Source: Bos javanicus (Eukaryota; Chordata; Mammalia; Artiodactyla; Bovidae). Taken from it: a stretch of DNA of 64,000 bases. Each line of letters opens with the position of its first letter. Within the stretch, counting starts at the first letter, position 1. The translations under genes were made by a program, and so were the position numbers. Location of the stretch: assembly GCF_032452875.1 (NCBI RefSeq), contig NC_083868.1:96936537-97000536 (forward strand), given 5' to 3'. The notes under the pieces were generated by a model, which saw only the letters and a list, made by a program, of their open reading frames with translations, was not told the origin of the DNA and ran no database searches. Positions 34,997 through 47,152 of the stretch are shown here, in pieces.

Positions 34997-35210
34997 AACC
35001 AGGTGGCTCTAGTAGTAAAGAACCTGCTGGCCAATACAGGAGACTAAAGAAATGCAGGTTGCATCCCTGGGTTGGGAAGCTCCCCTGGAGGAGGGCCCAG
35101 CAACCCTCCAGTATTCTTGCCTAGAGAATCCCACAGAGGATCCTGGCAGGCTACAGTCCGTCAGGTTGCAGAGAGTTGGCCACAACTGAAGCAACTTAGC
35201 ACACACACAG
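34997..35210 (+). mobile_element. Bov-tA SINE
   Basis: Head 'aaccaggtggctctagtagt', 'ttgcatccctgggttgggaa' and a Bov-A unit ending 'gaagcaacttagcacacaca'. Confidence 0.9.
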
Positions 35211-35821
35211 CTGTAGAGAACAGACGGGATGTATGATTTGGGCAACAGACCTCATAAATCCTGGACTAAACCATCAACATCCCAAAGAGAAGACACACTT
35301 CACGGTTTTCGCCTGAGCTCTCATCTGAAACCCTACTGGAAACTGACTCAAAGCAGCCACTGTGATGAAGGGAAGAGAAGGGAGAGAAGGGGGCCATGAA
35401 TTCGACCTGAGAGGGCACCAAGATAAACAAATTCCGGATGATATGTCCCATAAATCAGTTCGAAATTCTCCTTGTAGGAAGTGAGAAAACAATTGGCAGC
35501 TTCAACATCAAAATTATGCTTAGAAGAGCAAGAAAAATCTCAGAGGCCAGGATGAGGATGGCAACAAAGCCAAGCTGATTCCAAGAGGGAAGGAGGGGGC
35601 AGGTAAACCCTGAGGCTGCCTGCTGGTGGAGGCGCTGGGCTGGCCAGGGAGATGCCTCGGGAGGAGGGGGCAGCTGAGACTGAAGGGCCAGGAGACCACG
35701 CAGTGGAAGGCCCTGGAACAGGCAGTGCTGTGAGTGATGGGCTCTTTCCCTCAGCAGTATAGGTTCGAGGTCATCCCAACCTTGTGCTTGCAGTTTTAGT
35801 TTGTTCATTCTCCTTGCTGTC

Positions 35822-36015
35822 TAGCATCCCACAGTGTTGATATACGACAATGTATTTATCCATTCTTGTATCCATGGGCATTCAGCATGGCAGCTGCTAC
35901 GAACATTCTTATACATGATTTCGATGGATACACAGGGTTTGTGTTTTGGTTGGGTTTCTGCTGAGTTAGAGGTGGAACTGCTGGAGTTTTTCATGTTCTT
36001 TAAGAAGGCTGCCTT
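35822..36015 (-). repeat. Old L1 ORF2 fragment, antisense
   Basis: 'tatttatccattcttgtatc' and 'ggtggaactgctggag' are the antisense of a well-known L1 ORF2 C-terminal region. Diverged. Confidence 0.55.
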
Positions 36016-36690
36016 TGGTCTCATAGCCATTATATTCCTCGAATAAAATAAGGGCCCCCAGCTCCATTCTGCAGCTGGGAAACTGAAGCATAAAGAACCT
36101 GACATTATGTTAGATCAACTGCAGGCCCAGAAGAGAAGCTCCTCTGGTCCCCACTTCATCCTGAGCCTTGCTCTTCCTGGCCACACCATATTAAACAAAT
36201 CTAACTGTTGTTACAATCAACAGGGCTTGTGGGTATTTAAAAAATAACCAGCAAAGTGGGAGCTGGTGGGGACTGTGCTGGATGGGAGGGCACCTTCTCA
36301 TTACTATCTTCATTTCTGCACCAGCAAGTGTCTGTTTTGGAAAGTTGATCCCAGACTAGAAAAAATAAAAAAGACTCTGGGCATAACAAAGTGCCTCAGT
36401 TATCTGCAGCGGGCAGGGCTTCCTGCCTGAATGGGCGCCCCAGAAAGAGACAGCTCCACCCAGCCTGCGGTCAGGTGGCCCACCCCCCTGGCACTGAGTG
36501 TGGAGCCATGTGCGGGGCACAGGAAGCTCCTGGGGGCTCTAGAGAGCAGGAACCTGCTTCGTGACCTGAGCTAGAACCTGCGAGGCTGGGAATCTGTCTA
36601 GCTCCGGGTCACCTAGCCTCTTCTCAGAGCTGAGGGGTTTTTTTCTTTATTTATTTAAATATCACTTTTTATTTAAATTGCCAGTTTTCC

Positions 36691-37636
36691 TTCTTTTTTT
36701 TTTTAATTTTATTTTATTTTTAAACTTTACAATAATGTATTAGTTTTGCCAAATACCGAACAGGTATACATGTGTTCCCCATCCTGAACTCTCCTCTCTC
36801 CTCCCTTCCCATACCATCCCTCTGGGTCGTCCCAGTGCACCAGCCCCAAGCATCCAGTATCGTGCATCGAACTTGGACTGGCGACTCATTTCATACATGA
36901 TATTATACATGTTTCAATGCCATTCTCCCAAATCATCCCACCCTCTCCCTCTCCCACAGAGTCCATAAGACTGTTCTATACATCAGTGTCTCTTTTGCTG
37001 TCTCTCTTTCTAAATTCCATATATATGCGTTAGTATACTGTATTGGTGTTTTCCTTTCTGGCTTACTTCACTCTGTATAATAGGCTCCAGTTTCATCCAC
37101 CTCATTAGAACTGATTCAAATGTATTCTTTTTAATGGCTGAGTAATACTCCATTGTGTATATGTACCACTGCTTTCTTATCCATTCATCTGCTGATGGAC
37201 ATCTAGGTTGCTTCCATGTCCTGGCTATTATAAACAGTGCTGCGATGAACATTGGGGTACACGTGTCTCTTTCCCTTCTGGTTTCCTCAGTGTGTATGCC
37301 CAGCAGTGGGATTGCTGGATCATAAGGCAGTTCTATTTCCAGTTTTTTAAGGAATCTCCACACTGTTCACCATAGTGGCTGTACTAGTTTGCATTCCCAC
37401 CAACAGTGTAAGAGGGTTCCCTTTTCTCCACACCCTCTCCAGCATTTATTGCTTGTAGACTTTTGGATCGCAGCCATTCTGACTGGCGTGAAATGGTACC
37501 TCATAGTGGTTTTGATTTGCATTTCTCTGATAATGAGTGATGTTGAGCATCTTTTCATGTGTTTGTTAGCCATCTGTATGTCTTCTTTGGAGAAATGTCT
37601 ATTTAGTTCTTTGGTCCATTTTTTTGAGTTTTTGTC
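36691..37636 (-). mobile_element. L1 LINE 3' end with ORF2 C-terminal remnant, antisense
   Basis: T-rich tail, antisense 3' UTR ('gtgcaccagccccaagcatc'), then ORF2 coding DNA on the - strand in two open pieces (37010-37363 and 37367-37573). Read on the - strand these give L1 ORF2p C-terminal landmarks: CWRGCGEKGTLLHCWWECK, then YDPAIPLLGIH and YTMEYYSAIKKN. The two pieces are separated by a stop between TTT-like and TGG codons near 37364. 5' truncated at 37636, so there is no endonuclease or RT domain. Confidence 0.92.
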
Positions 37637-38940
37637 CTAGAATTTCTCCCACATGATCCAGAGGACCCTCTACCCTTCTCATTTGTACATTTGAGGTCAT
37701 TTGTTTAGTTTGCACAGAATGACACAGGGCTTTGCACAGGGCCAAAACAAGTGGAATAAATAGGTGTTTTGCTAGCTGATACTGAAGTGCCCCAGGCTTG
37801 TAAAAGCAACGTGGCATCCCAAACCTCCCTGTAGGCCCCCAGTAGGCAGCCCTCCATGCAGACTCAAGAGATGTGAGTTCTGATGCCATTTCAATCCCTG
37901 CATGTTGCGCAGGTCTTAACTCCTCTGGGGTGATGTGCGAGAAAGTAGATTTGTATAAAGGGCTTTCCAATCACAAGGTGTCCTGTTACATAAAGAAAGC
38001 CCATTCAATGGCTGAAGGCATGATCCTTCACCTTGTCCAGCCTGAACCTCTCACAGGCACAGAACTGTCTGGAAAAGAAGCCAGAGCCTCCATTTCAATA
38101 CTTACCTTCCATATAAACAGCTTCCCAGGGGACTCACTGCCATTAATGGGTGGCCAGTACAGCCATGTTTGCTGTGAAAATATTGGAACACTTCTGTGCC
38201 TTCTGCTAACTAGTTGCTGCCTTGAATACCCCATCTACAATCCATCACATAAAAAAATAATTCCAGCCTACCAGGGGGGCCTCCAAGACCCTCTGCAGCA
38301 CAAAAGCTGGCTGCCTTCTGATTTTTTACCTGCCTTTCATTTATTCAGATATCAGATAGGTAACTACAAAGCAGTGGATCTACGTTTTTATGGAACTGGA
38401 GAATTAAATCCACAAATAGAATAAATAATATTACTTATCAATTAGCCACCTTATTTTTGAGACTTTATTCCAAATGACTTCTGGCTTATGCTAAAAGCTA
38501 ATCCACTGTCAAAAGATAAAACTTTGCCATCTACAAGGATTTACAAAAGAATAAACCCAATCTCACTGACAACCTGAATAATAGGACCCAAAACCTATTT
38601 CAAGCAAAGACAGCATTATTGGAATAAGTGTATAGCTTTAAAAAGTGAAGAGTCTATCCAAACAAATAATTCAGGGAAATTTTGATGCTTCTGGATATCA
38701 GATGATTTAAGGAATTATTAGTTTTTAGACGTGATAATGGGACTAAGTTTTTTAGAGGAGTCTATTTTATAGATACCTGCTAGAGCATTTACAGAGGAAA
38801 CAGGATGAAAGGAATTTGTTTCAAAGTAATCTAAAGAGAAAGGGGTAGGTGAGTGGGTGTCAGGAGAGACAGAGCTAGTGATGACTATATGGGCCTTTTT
38901 ATATTGTTCTCTCCACTTCTGTACGTTTCAAATTCTTCAA

Positions 38941-39139
38941 AAGTAAAGTTCAGGGACTCCCCTCGCAGTCCAGTGGCTAAGACTCTGCGTTCTCCATGCA
39001 AAGGGACCAGTTCAATCCCTGGTCAGGGAACTGGAGTCCACTTGCTGCATCTATAAGATCCTGCATGCCACAACTAAGAGCCGGCACAGCCAAATAAACA
39101 AATAATAAAATAATAAATGTTATAAAAAGTCAAGTTCAG
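38941..39139 (+). mobile_element. CHR-2-type SINE with near-perfect 13-bp TSD
   Basis: The element at 38954-39126 has a tRNA-like head (ggactcccctcgcagtccag, 'ttcaatccctggtcagggaa'), body 'gatcctgcatgccacaacta' and an (aata)n tail. TSD aagtaaagttcag at 38941-38953 against aagtcaagttcag at 39127-39139 (one mismatch). Confidence 0.88.
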
Positions 39140-39343
39140 CAAAATCATTTCCAATTTAGCGTATACCTCCCAACCACCCCCTGGTAGGTGGGAGAAATAA
39201 CAATTGCAAGCAGCCAGGATCAGGACATGGAAGGACCTGGCAGGAACTGCCATCTGCACAGTCTAAACACTGACTGTGCAGCTGTAGAAAATCCTGTATT
39301 TGGTCTTGTGCCACAGCTTCTGTGAAATGCCATAATCATAACC

Positions 39344-39346
<3 letters not shown>

Positions 39347-39378
<32 letters not shown>
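39347..39378. repeat. (AC)n microsatellite
   Basis: Sixteen AC units in a row. Confidence 0.95.
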
Positions 39379-39379
<1 letters not shown>

Positions 39380-39693
39380 ATTCTCAGGAGGAATCTAAAC
39401 AAGATAACACTTGTAGAGTATTTTTAGTTCCTTGGGAGAAAGGCCGCATCACTGGAGGACCTCAGCACCCAGGGGCGCTGGGTGAAGTGTTGTTCAGATG
39501 GTTCAGGATTCCCAGAATCCCCACAGATTTTTCAGAAACTACCTCATGCTTCATTCTCAAAGCCAACTGAAAAAAGGAGCAGAAACAAAACACCCTGCTT
39601 CTACACAGGAGGCTTTTAGCAGCTCTGTTTACTCCTCCAACACAAAGCCCTTGTTTATGTGTGACAGATGGTAATACATGTTTCTCTCCTCCC

Positions 39694-39790
39694 GCCCTCT
39701 CTCTCTCTCTCTGCTCCCCTTTCATTTGCTCCCCTCTGTTTCTTTGTCCCTCTCCATTCTCTTTTCTCCAGTCCTTCTCTGCCTCACACC
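39694..39790. repeat. CT-rich tract
   Basis: (CT)n core at about 39699-39712 within a longer pyrimidine-rich + strand. Confidence 0.8.
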
Positions 39791-40002
39791 ACTTTTCCTG
39801 AACTGACTCTAGGGCCAGCAAGTAAGATAAGGGTAGACAGAACACCAAGCCCTAGGAGAACACATTTGCCCAAACTGTCTATTCATGCTGTCAGGCCAAT
39901 GCACCCAGTCGCTTCTGGGTTCACAGTCCTCATATTTGAAATGTGCTTTTCACATCACTGCAGACCTTAGTTACATCCTGGGAAAAAGACTATTTCCTAA
40001 AC

Positions 40003-40018
40003 TAAAAAAAAAAAAAAA
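40003..40018. repeat. Poly(A) run
   Basis: Sixteen A bases. No identifiable retrocopy upstream. Confidence 0.9.
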
Positions 40019-40161
40019 GAAATGTACTTTTGAAGATAGAGTGACACGCCTTAGAAACTGTAGGGGGCTCAGAGCAAACATTAAAAGGCCCATAAATATT
40101 TATGTGGCAAGTTTCCATGGATTGCTTTCCCAAAGTAATCATAGTTGACACATTTGCGTAC

Positions 40162-40196
40162 TGACACATACATACACACACATACACACACACACG
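40162..40196. repeat. Imperfect (AC/AT)n repeat
   Basis: 'gacacatacatacacacaca' continuing as alternating catacac units. Confidence 0.85.
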
Positions 40197-40369
40197 TATA
40201 CATACTCATGTTCCTTCCAAGCCAACCACTCCCAAAACAAAACCTAAGCTCGTACTGACTATTTCTGCACTAGGCAGTCTCTAACCCAGCAAGGGAGGGG
40301 ATGTGAAGGGCTGGATAAGCTAGAGCCTTCTCTCTCTCATGGACTGCTGGTGCTGCCTATCAAACGCCC

Positions 40370-40490
40370 AGGCAAGTGACTCAGTCTTTCCCAGTCTCCA
40401 TTTCTCCATCTGTAAAATGAAGGTGTTCAAACAGATAAATGACACAGACTCTTTTCCAACTCTAAATCTCTATGATTCTATAAGGAATCA
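40370..40490 (+). repeat. MIR SINE, sense
   Basis: 'caagtgactcagtctttccc' and 'ctccatctgtaaaatgaagg'. Confidence 0.6.
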
Positions 40491-40532
40491 CACCAAAGTT
40501 CTTACAGAATTACCATAAACCAATCTAGCTGA

Positions 40533-40745
40533 TGGGCTTCCCTGGGGGTTCAGACAGTAAAGAATCCACCTCCAGTGCAGGAGATGGAAGTTCAATCCCT
40601 GGGTCAGGAAGATCCCCTGGAGAAGGGACTGGCTACCTACTCCAGTATTCTTGCCTGGAGAATTCCGTGGACAGAGAAGCCTGGCGGGCTACAGTCTATG
40701 GAGTCACAAAGAGTCGGACACAACTGAACGACTAACACTTTCACA
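40533..40745 (+). mobile_element. Bov-tA SINE
   Basis: Head gggcttccctgggggttcag, 'agttcaatccctgggtcagg' and a complete Bov-A unit ending in 'ctgaacgactaacactttca'. Confidence 0.93.
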
Positions 40746-41794
40746 CTCACTTCATAGTCTATCAGACAAAACATCTCAATACTTGGTGGGGTTAGGGGAA
40801 GGTCTGTCAGAATAGATGTCAAACCAGTGCTTGATGACCTCTGCAGTACAGAGAAGAGAAGCCAGGGGCAAGGGGAAAAGAAAAATTTTTATTAAGTTTA
40901 GTAGGGAAACAACACACTTACAAACAGGATCTGAGAACGGGATAAAAAGGAAAGAACTGACATAACAGATACCAAGCAGACAGAGGAGGCAAGCTTTGCC
41001 ACCTACTTGGATGCCTAGGAGAAAAGATAGCAAGAAAGAAAAACTGGGCAAAAGGAGGTGTGTGCCCGACAATAAACTCAGTCTCCTGAAATTTACTCTC
41101 TCATTTCAAATGTGTTTCCAACAGAGGTATTCTCCAAGCAGCAAACTGCTAGCCCTTTTAAAAGAGGCCTCGATTTGGTGCCTTGTTCTCCACAACGATA
41201 AGAACTATCCCCCATACCCACCCCACCCCCAGCCCCAGCCAAGAAAGAGTAAGATCCATGCTCAGAAAAAATGAAATTGCTATTTGAGAACAGCCACATC
41301 TGCCAATGATTAACTCCAGGATTTATTACCAATTAGAACGATAAATCTCTGCTTACTTTGGCTCCTGGAAAGTTGATTTCACAGGAAAATGGCAGGGAGG
41401 AGTGGTGGTGGCAGGGAGAGTCATTTGAGACAAGGAGGGAGAAATCCAAGCTTAAAAAGACACACTTCAAATTCAAAAGGAAGCAGAATACCTCGGGGAC
41501 CAGAGCGGAAAGCAGGCTTCACCTTGTGGTTCTAAGCAAACAGCCCAGCAGATGCCCGCAGGGTTAGCAAAGTCAGAGAGACTAGTGCCACCCAGAAGAG
41601 TGTGTTGGTACCTGGAAGGAGTTGCAAAACCGAGGGGACGGCAGTGGCCAGGCCACCAAACGGCCGAAGTTGGCAGTGGAGCACACGCATCAGGAGGTTT
41701 TTGTTTTTTGGGGGTTTTTTTTGGCGACATCACAAGGCTTGCAGTGGTATTTTGTGAGTCCATTTTATCTCCTTTGTTAGTCTATATTAATATT

Positions 41795-41848
41795 ACGGAC
41801 TGAATTGTGTCCCTCCCAAATTCATGCTGAAGCCCCAACCCCCAACAT
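41795..41848 (+). mobile_element. MLT1-type LTR fragment (MaLR)
   Basis: 'ggactgaattgtgtccctcc' and 'tgaagccccaacccccaaca' are the start of an MLT1-like LTR. It is cut off by the adjacent SINE. No coding sequence. Confidence 0.7.
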
Positions 41849-41849
41849 T

Positions 41850-41967
41850 GTTTTTTTCACCAAGCTGTGCAGCTGGCGGGATCTTAGTTCCCCAACCAGG
41901 GATTGAACTGGGCCCAGGGCGATGAAATGGTAAATCCTGACTATTGGACTGCAAGGGAATTCCTGCC
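41850..41967 (-). mobile_element. CHR-type SINE fragment, antisense
   Basis: 'accaagctgtgcagctggcg', 'cccaaccagggattgaactg' and 'tggactgcaagggaattcct'. Confidence 0.8.
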
Positions 41968-41995
41968 TCAGGAGCTTTAAGGTTCCTTATCTCAG

Positions 41996-42172
41996 GGGTT
42001 CTCAGCTTTGGCTGACCACTGGAATCACCTGTGAAGCTCTAAAAACACCTACACCTGAGTCATGATGAAGACCAATTAAATCAGAATCGCCAAGGGATGA
42101 GGTATCAGGATTGTGCAGGAACTCCCCAAGTGACCTGCCACGTGCAGCCAGAGTTGAGAATCACTGCTTACA
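41996..42172 (+). repeat. MER5A-type hAT element
   Basis: 'gggttctcagctttggctga', 'ccactggaatcacctgtgaa' and the closing 'gttgagaatcactgc'. Confidence 0.7.
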
Positions 42173-42189
42173 TCGTTTCCTCCTCATAG

Positions 42190-42335
42190 CAGCTCCCTGT
42201 ATTGGTACGGTACTCTCGAGATTTCATACAAGAGAAAGCTGAGGCACAATGAGGCCCAGTAACTGGTCCAGGGTTACACAGTAATGCAGGCAGGATTTGT
42301 ACTCAGACCTCACCTTCTTAACCATCATGCTCCTT
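42190..42335 (-). repeat. MIR SINE, antisense
   Basis: 'aagagaaagctgaggcacaa' and 'gtactcagacctcaccttct' fit the antisense MIR. Confidence 0.6.
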
Positions 42336-42787
42336 GGCCTCCAATGCTATGCTTCTCAGCATTCCAGGCCCTGAGCTTCCATGGGCTTTTCTCAAACTAT
42401 TTTCATATATTTTTTTCCTAAATATTCTTCCAGAAATGAGACATTAGCCCATATAATGCTACAGGTTAACTAGGAAGGCAGGCTTCTTTCCTTTGCTTGG
42501 AATGACATCAAAACAAGGAGGTTGCACTGAACATTTCATGCTCATTGGGAGTTCTCATTCATCCCTTCAACAAACATTAAGTGGCAGTTTTCTACAGTCT
42601 ATAAACTAGAGCCCCCCTGTACAGATAATCACACAACAGATATCCTAAGGTCCTAACAGTGGCATGAGAGTCCACAGGCACTGAGTCCACAAACGAAAGT
42701 GGACAGCTGAGTGACAGGAAAGTATTATGACTCTGGTGAGTGAAAAGGGGCAAAGTAAATCATAGGCTCATACATGCATGTTGCTAC

Positions 42788-43034
42788 GTGGTAAAATGGG
42801 GCTTCCCAGGTGGCACTAGTGGTAAAGAACCCGTTCGCCAACGTAGGAGACAGAAGAGACGTGGGTTCGATTCCAGGCTGAGGAGATCACCCAGAGAAGG
42901 AAATGGCAATCTATCCCAGTATTCTTGCCTGGAGAATCCCATGGACAGAGGGACCTGGTGGGCTATATAGTCCAAAGAGTTGCAAAGAGTCAGACACAAC
43001 CAAACCAACTTAGTACCCACACATGTGGTGAAAT
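42788..43034 (+). mobile_element. Bov-tA SINE with 10-bp imperfect TSD
   Basis: The element is at about 42798-43024 with head gggcttcccaggtggcacta and 'gggttcgattccaggctgag'. Flanks gtggtaaaat (42788-42797) and gtggtgaaat (43025-43034) differ by one base. Confidence 0.9.
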
Positions 43035-43509
43035 AAAAGAATGAGCCCATAAGTGGAAATCTGGGATAGTAAAATGCTATGAGAAGGCTGGGAGTACACT
43101 GTGGGAGATCCGTAACTATTTAAACAAGAAAAGGCAAATTCCTGGCTGGCACCTACACGAGTATAGTGAGCTAGATGTCCAACAGGGGAGTGGGGACTGA
43201 GGGGACCTCAAGTGCGCCATATCCTAACCAAAGAGATGGCCAGTTCTCACCTCCAGCCAGAAGTTTCCATGTAGGAATGTGGGTACAGCATTGTCAGTCC
43301 TTCGGTTCTAAGTACTGGTTGTTTAAAGATTTACCATTTTTAAATGGCATCTAAGTCAAATCTTTTCAAAACACTGTGCAGACCAAAGAAAACACATCCA
43401 CCACCAGGTCTGCTCTCATCGTTGAGAGTAAGCCCCCTGCTTGACGTGTGGATCCCCAAACAACAGCTTATTCACCTGTGCTTCCTCCCACTCACCCCAC
43501 CCCCTGCAG

Positions 43510-43832
43510 GTATACTCATTTATTTTGGGTACGGCATCTGGAATAGCACCCTGGAAATCAGCGCCCGAGAAGAAGCCCTGCACCAGAGCACCTACCAGCG
43601 CTACGACGTGGACGACCCCTTCTCAGTGGAGGAGGGCTTCTCCTATGCCACTGAGGGCGAGAGCCAGGAGAACTGGGGCGGGCCGGCCGAGGACAAAGGC
43701 TTCTATTACCAGCAGATGTCAGATACGCAGCCCAACACCCGGACGAGTAGCAAGGCGAAGAGCAAAAGCAAACACAAACAGAACTCAGAGGCCCTGATTG
43801 CAAACGATGAGTTAGATTACTCTCCAGAGTAG
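43510..43832 (+). CDS. SLC7A14: SLC7A14 last coding exon (residues 665-771, stop TAG)
   Basis: Acceptor ccccctgcag, then GT completing Gly665, and 106 codons to TAG at 43830-43832. The exon encodes the end of the last membrane segment (ILIYFGYGIW), then a cytosolic tail of about 95 residues. The tail is tyrosine- and acid-rich at 680-735 (YQRYDVDDPF, EEGFSYATEGES) and contains a YxxPhi-type motif YQQM at 731-734. A basic Ser/Lys stretch (SSKAKSKSKHKQ, 744-755) and the terminal DELDYSPE follow. The total reaches exactly residue 771, as in human. Two other open frames across this exon are chance shadows. Confidence 0.98.
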
Positions 43833-45063
43833 GAGCACACACACCAGAAATGTGCAGACATGGTGGTGATTTCTTTTCAGTAACTTCACCCGTGGGCTAG
43901 AAGGTGGAAACTTCTTTGGCTCTCATTTCAAAACTCCAGCCTTCCCCAAAGTCAGTCCCCAGTCATAGCCTGTCATTGGCCACCTCTGCTCTTCATGACC
44001 GTTCTGTGGAAGGGCTTCACCCGGGTCCCATAACTAGTCCCCTTGCAAAAACAAACAAAAAACTAAACTAAAAGCTATGAGAAATTCTATCAGGTGCAAC
44101 CATCAGAGCTGATGGCAGTGTCTCCCAGGCCTTTGCTTTGCTGGTTGAATCTTTTTGCTTCTTACTAAGGCCCCAAGATGCAGGGAGTGAAACCCCTGGA
44201 GATGTGCCAAAGCAGGTGGGGTTGGGCAGAAGGCAGCATTTCAACCACCTGAGATCTCAAGGGCAAAGCCCTGTTAGAACGCTAGGCTGAGAGCCACTCC
44301 TCGAGGCCATGTGGCACTTGGCACTTTCTCAGAAAGCAACATTTTGTTCTGAAATCTCACAAAAACAAATTCATGGTGATGCATACTTCTTTTTCCTTCG
44401 CCAAGGTTCTCACAGTCTCCAAACTAGAACTTTAGGATGCAGCAAAGGTCAGGAACTCTGAAACCATGATCCCAAAGATCTCAGACTCACTGTAAGACAG
44501 TCAGACCCAATAATAAGGTAAGAAGCACCATCAAAACTCTACTTAAATGCCCAGGAGGAAAAAAAAAAACCCTGAATAACCATCTCTTGCAGTGAAAGCC
44601 AGAAGGGCACTGGCAAAAATTAACTCTCTGTCATGTCATGCCTTCTCTTATACCAGACTCTAAGCTCCTGCTGACATGATGAAAGAAGGCAAAGTGGAGC
44701 ATGATTTCATGGCACTAATATGCCTTGAAGAAGTAGGCTATTTGTTTTATGATCAGATAAAAAAGCTTTACAAGGAGAAGTGACCCAGCCACTGAGATCA
44801 CATTGCAAACTCTATTTCAGATTTCTAAAATTATAAATTCTGAAGTTTTTTGAGATATGCAGCCACTTGATTGGTGGGTGCTAATCTGAAAACAAAAAAT
44901 ACTGAAGCATAGCTACTTAGGTAATCACATTCCATGAGATCACATTTCATTCTGAACCCTACTCCTCTGGAGTAGCTCACTTTCAGACATGGATTTTTCC
45001 TATTATTTCCCAAAGTAGTTTCACTAAAGCCCAGAGGAAAAAATCTACCTGATAAGGTCTAAA

Positions 45064-45187
45064 CCCTGGAGAAGGGCAAGGCAACCCACTCCAGTATTCT
45101 TGCCTGGAGAATCCTCGTGAATAGGGAAGGCTAGTGGCTACAGTCCATGGGGTCACAAAGAGTCAGACATGACTGAAGCAACTTAAG
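45064..45187 (+). mobile_element. Bov-tA/Bov-A fragment in the 3' UTR
   Basis: Starts 'cctggagaagggcaaggcaa' and ends 'gactgaagcaacttaag'; the tRNA-like head is missing. Confidence 0.88.
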
Positions 45188-46027
45188 AGGGACTCTTAAA
45201 GATTATTTTCTCAGAAACAAACTAGAAGAGGACATTTGCAACAAGAAAAAAACACATGGTCTGTGCATTCTAGTCTTGGGCTATAGGGATTCATACAGTA
45301 CCTTGAGACGTGTACACATGTATGTGAAGGCACAATTTGGATCAAGCTAAAATCTTTGTGAGGATTTCCTGAAAGCAGGGCAAAATAGTAAATTCTTTGC
45401 TCTCTCTGTCTCCTGGATCTCGAGTTATGCCAAAAGTTTTCCAGAACATCAACTAATGTTTAAGTCTGTTCTTTCTTAAAGGTTGAGATTTGTGCCATCT
45501 TGGCATGGTTCAGGATTATAGACAGGATACAAAAGCACATTTTTATGTGAAACTAACAATGACCAAAAATGCACCAAATCCTAAACAATAGGAATAAAAA
45601 GAAATGTAACATCTGCCCTAGGAGGTTCACAGCCCAGGGAAAGGGCAGCACCGGAACCTGATAAATGTAGATAAAACAACCAAACATGGCAAGTCCTCTT
45701 GGTTGATGAACTGGGCTTTAAAAATAATAATATTTATAAAAAGGCCAACTGAAACTAGTTTTTCTTTAATAAATTGGATATCCCACCCGAAGCCAATGTA
45801 TGCCATTTAAATTCAAATAATTACTATTCTCCAGATCTTTTTTTTTTTTCATTCCTCTATAGTAATTGTTCAGCACTCTGGTTTTCCTGAGGTCATTTTT
45901 TCATCTTAATGTAATGCTTGGCAATTCCATTTCTCTCTCCCCTAAGATTAACCATAAAGATACAGTGGCTGGTGTGTGAAATATATCTTTGGAGATTAAA
46001 TTAGTACTTCTTGTGAAAACAAACTTT

Positions 46028-46322
46028 GGAACTGGTCTTGCTGCTGCTGCTGCGTCGCTTCAGTCGTGTCCGACTCTGTGCGACCCCATAGACGGCAGCC
46101 CGCCAGGCTTCCCATCCCGGGGATTCTCCAGGCAAGAACACTGGAGTGGGTTGCCATTTCCTTCTCCAATGCATGAAAGGGAAAAGTGAAAGTGAAGTCG
46201 CTCAGTCGTGTCTGACTCTAGCGACCCCATGAACTGCAGCCCACCAGGCTCCTCCATCCATGGGATTTTCCAGGCAAAAGTACTGGAGTGGGGTGCCATT
46301 GCCTTCTCCGGGAACTGGTCTT
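46028..46322 (-). mobile_element. Bov-A2 SINE with perfect 12-bp TSD, in the 3' UTR
   Basis: Dimeric element at 46040-46310, starting (GCT)n-'gcgtcgcttcagtcgtgtc' and ending 'ggtgccattgccttctccg'. Identical ggaactggtctt copies lie at 46028-46039 and 46311-46322. The intact duplication and close match to the family suggest a relatively young insertion. Confidence 0.94.
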
Positions 46323-47138
46323 AGGACTGAACAAATCTGCCTAGTTTAAATATAATCTATTAGACTTGAGACATATCCAGACAGATGGGGTGGAACTGTA
46401 TTTATTAAAAGTGTTCAAAGAGAAATATGAGAAATATGAATGCAAATAGCAAAATCTTAACATGCCTGAAAGAGCTTCCTTTTACTAATAAGGTGTAAGT
46501 ATTATTGTAACAACTGTCTGCTGGTAGATGTGTGGAGTTTCTGTAGCATGAGAAGAGAGGACCCGTGCTTGGTAAACCCTGTTGGTACTGATTTCATAAA
46601 GACCCTCTCAAAATCACCCTCATTCCAGGAGTCATTTCTCTCAAATAGTATCTCTATATTTTTTTTAAGCTTTGCTCTCTTTATTGCTCTAAATTGGTTA
46701 GTCATTTCACCAGTGACCTCGGTTTTTTTAAAAAATTAGTCAATATGATAGAAAGTTTTTCAAGATAAATAGACATGTTTTTCTCTCATGGTTCCCAGCC
46801 TCTGTGAAATAGATTTCACAGTGCAGTTTTCAAATATCATTAATCACTAGAATGATATTAGCATCTCCTAATTCATTTTCTTAAGACTATATTTGTAGGA
46901 CCACACTAAAAGTAAGATCACCCTATAATTACCTCAGACACTTAGCCCCTTGAACAACATCCTAGGAAGACCTATATGTTACTGAATCCTCTGTAGCAAG
47001 AGCTCTTTTGGTGAGATCTCATAATATGGATTTATGGCTTGGAGCTAATTATTTGGCTTTTTAAATGTATGCTACTTATTAGTACTCTCCTTCACTTCAA
47101 GAGGATTTCAAGTGGTTATTAAAATACATATAATACCA

Positions 47139-47152
47139 AAAAAAAAAAAAAG
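47139..47152. repeat. Poly(A) run
   Basis: About 13 A bases within the inferred 3' UTR, followed by agaaatgagg. Confidence 0.8.

Larger units (their letters stand above)
30755..43509 (+). other. SLC7A14: SLC7A14 last intron, phase 1, 12.8 kb
   Basis: GT (gtaagc) to AG (ccccctgcag). Contents: CHR-type SINEs (31872, 38954, 41850), MIRs, MER5-type elements (33780-34142, 41996-42172), Bov-tA copies (32440, 34997, 40533, 42798), L1 pieces (35822, 36691), an MLT1-type stub (41795) and dinucleotide repeats. 30760-31870, 32750-33220, 34150-34880, 36020-36690, 37640-38950, 39380-39690, 40750-41790 and 42340-42790 show no recognised feature. A 183-codon open frame at 37873-38424 matches nothing I know. 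Confidence 0.9.

Noticed and set aside
37873..38424. 183-codon open frame in the last intron
   Set aside because: No recognisable domain, no splice or promoter context. The sequence reads like ordinary intron; it was counted as a chance open frame.
40003..40018. A-run as the tail of a processed pseudogene
   Set aside because: The upstream sequence shows no recognisable gene copy and no flanking duplication.
43441..43842. Alternative open frames (one + and one -) overlapping the last SLC7A14 exon
   Set aside because: Shadows caused by the GC-rich coding exon; the SLC7A14 frame is established by family identity and exact splice phases.
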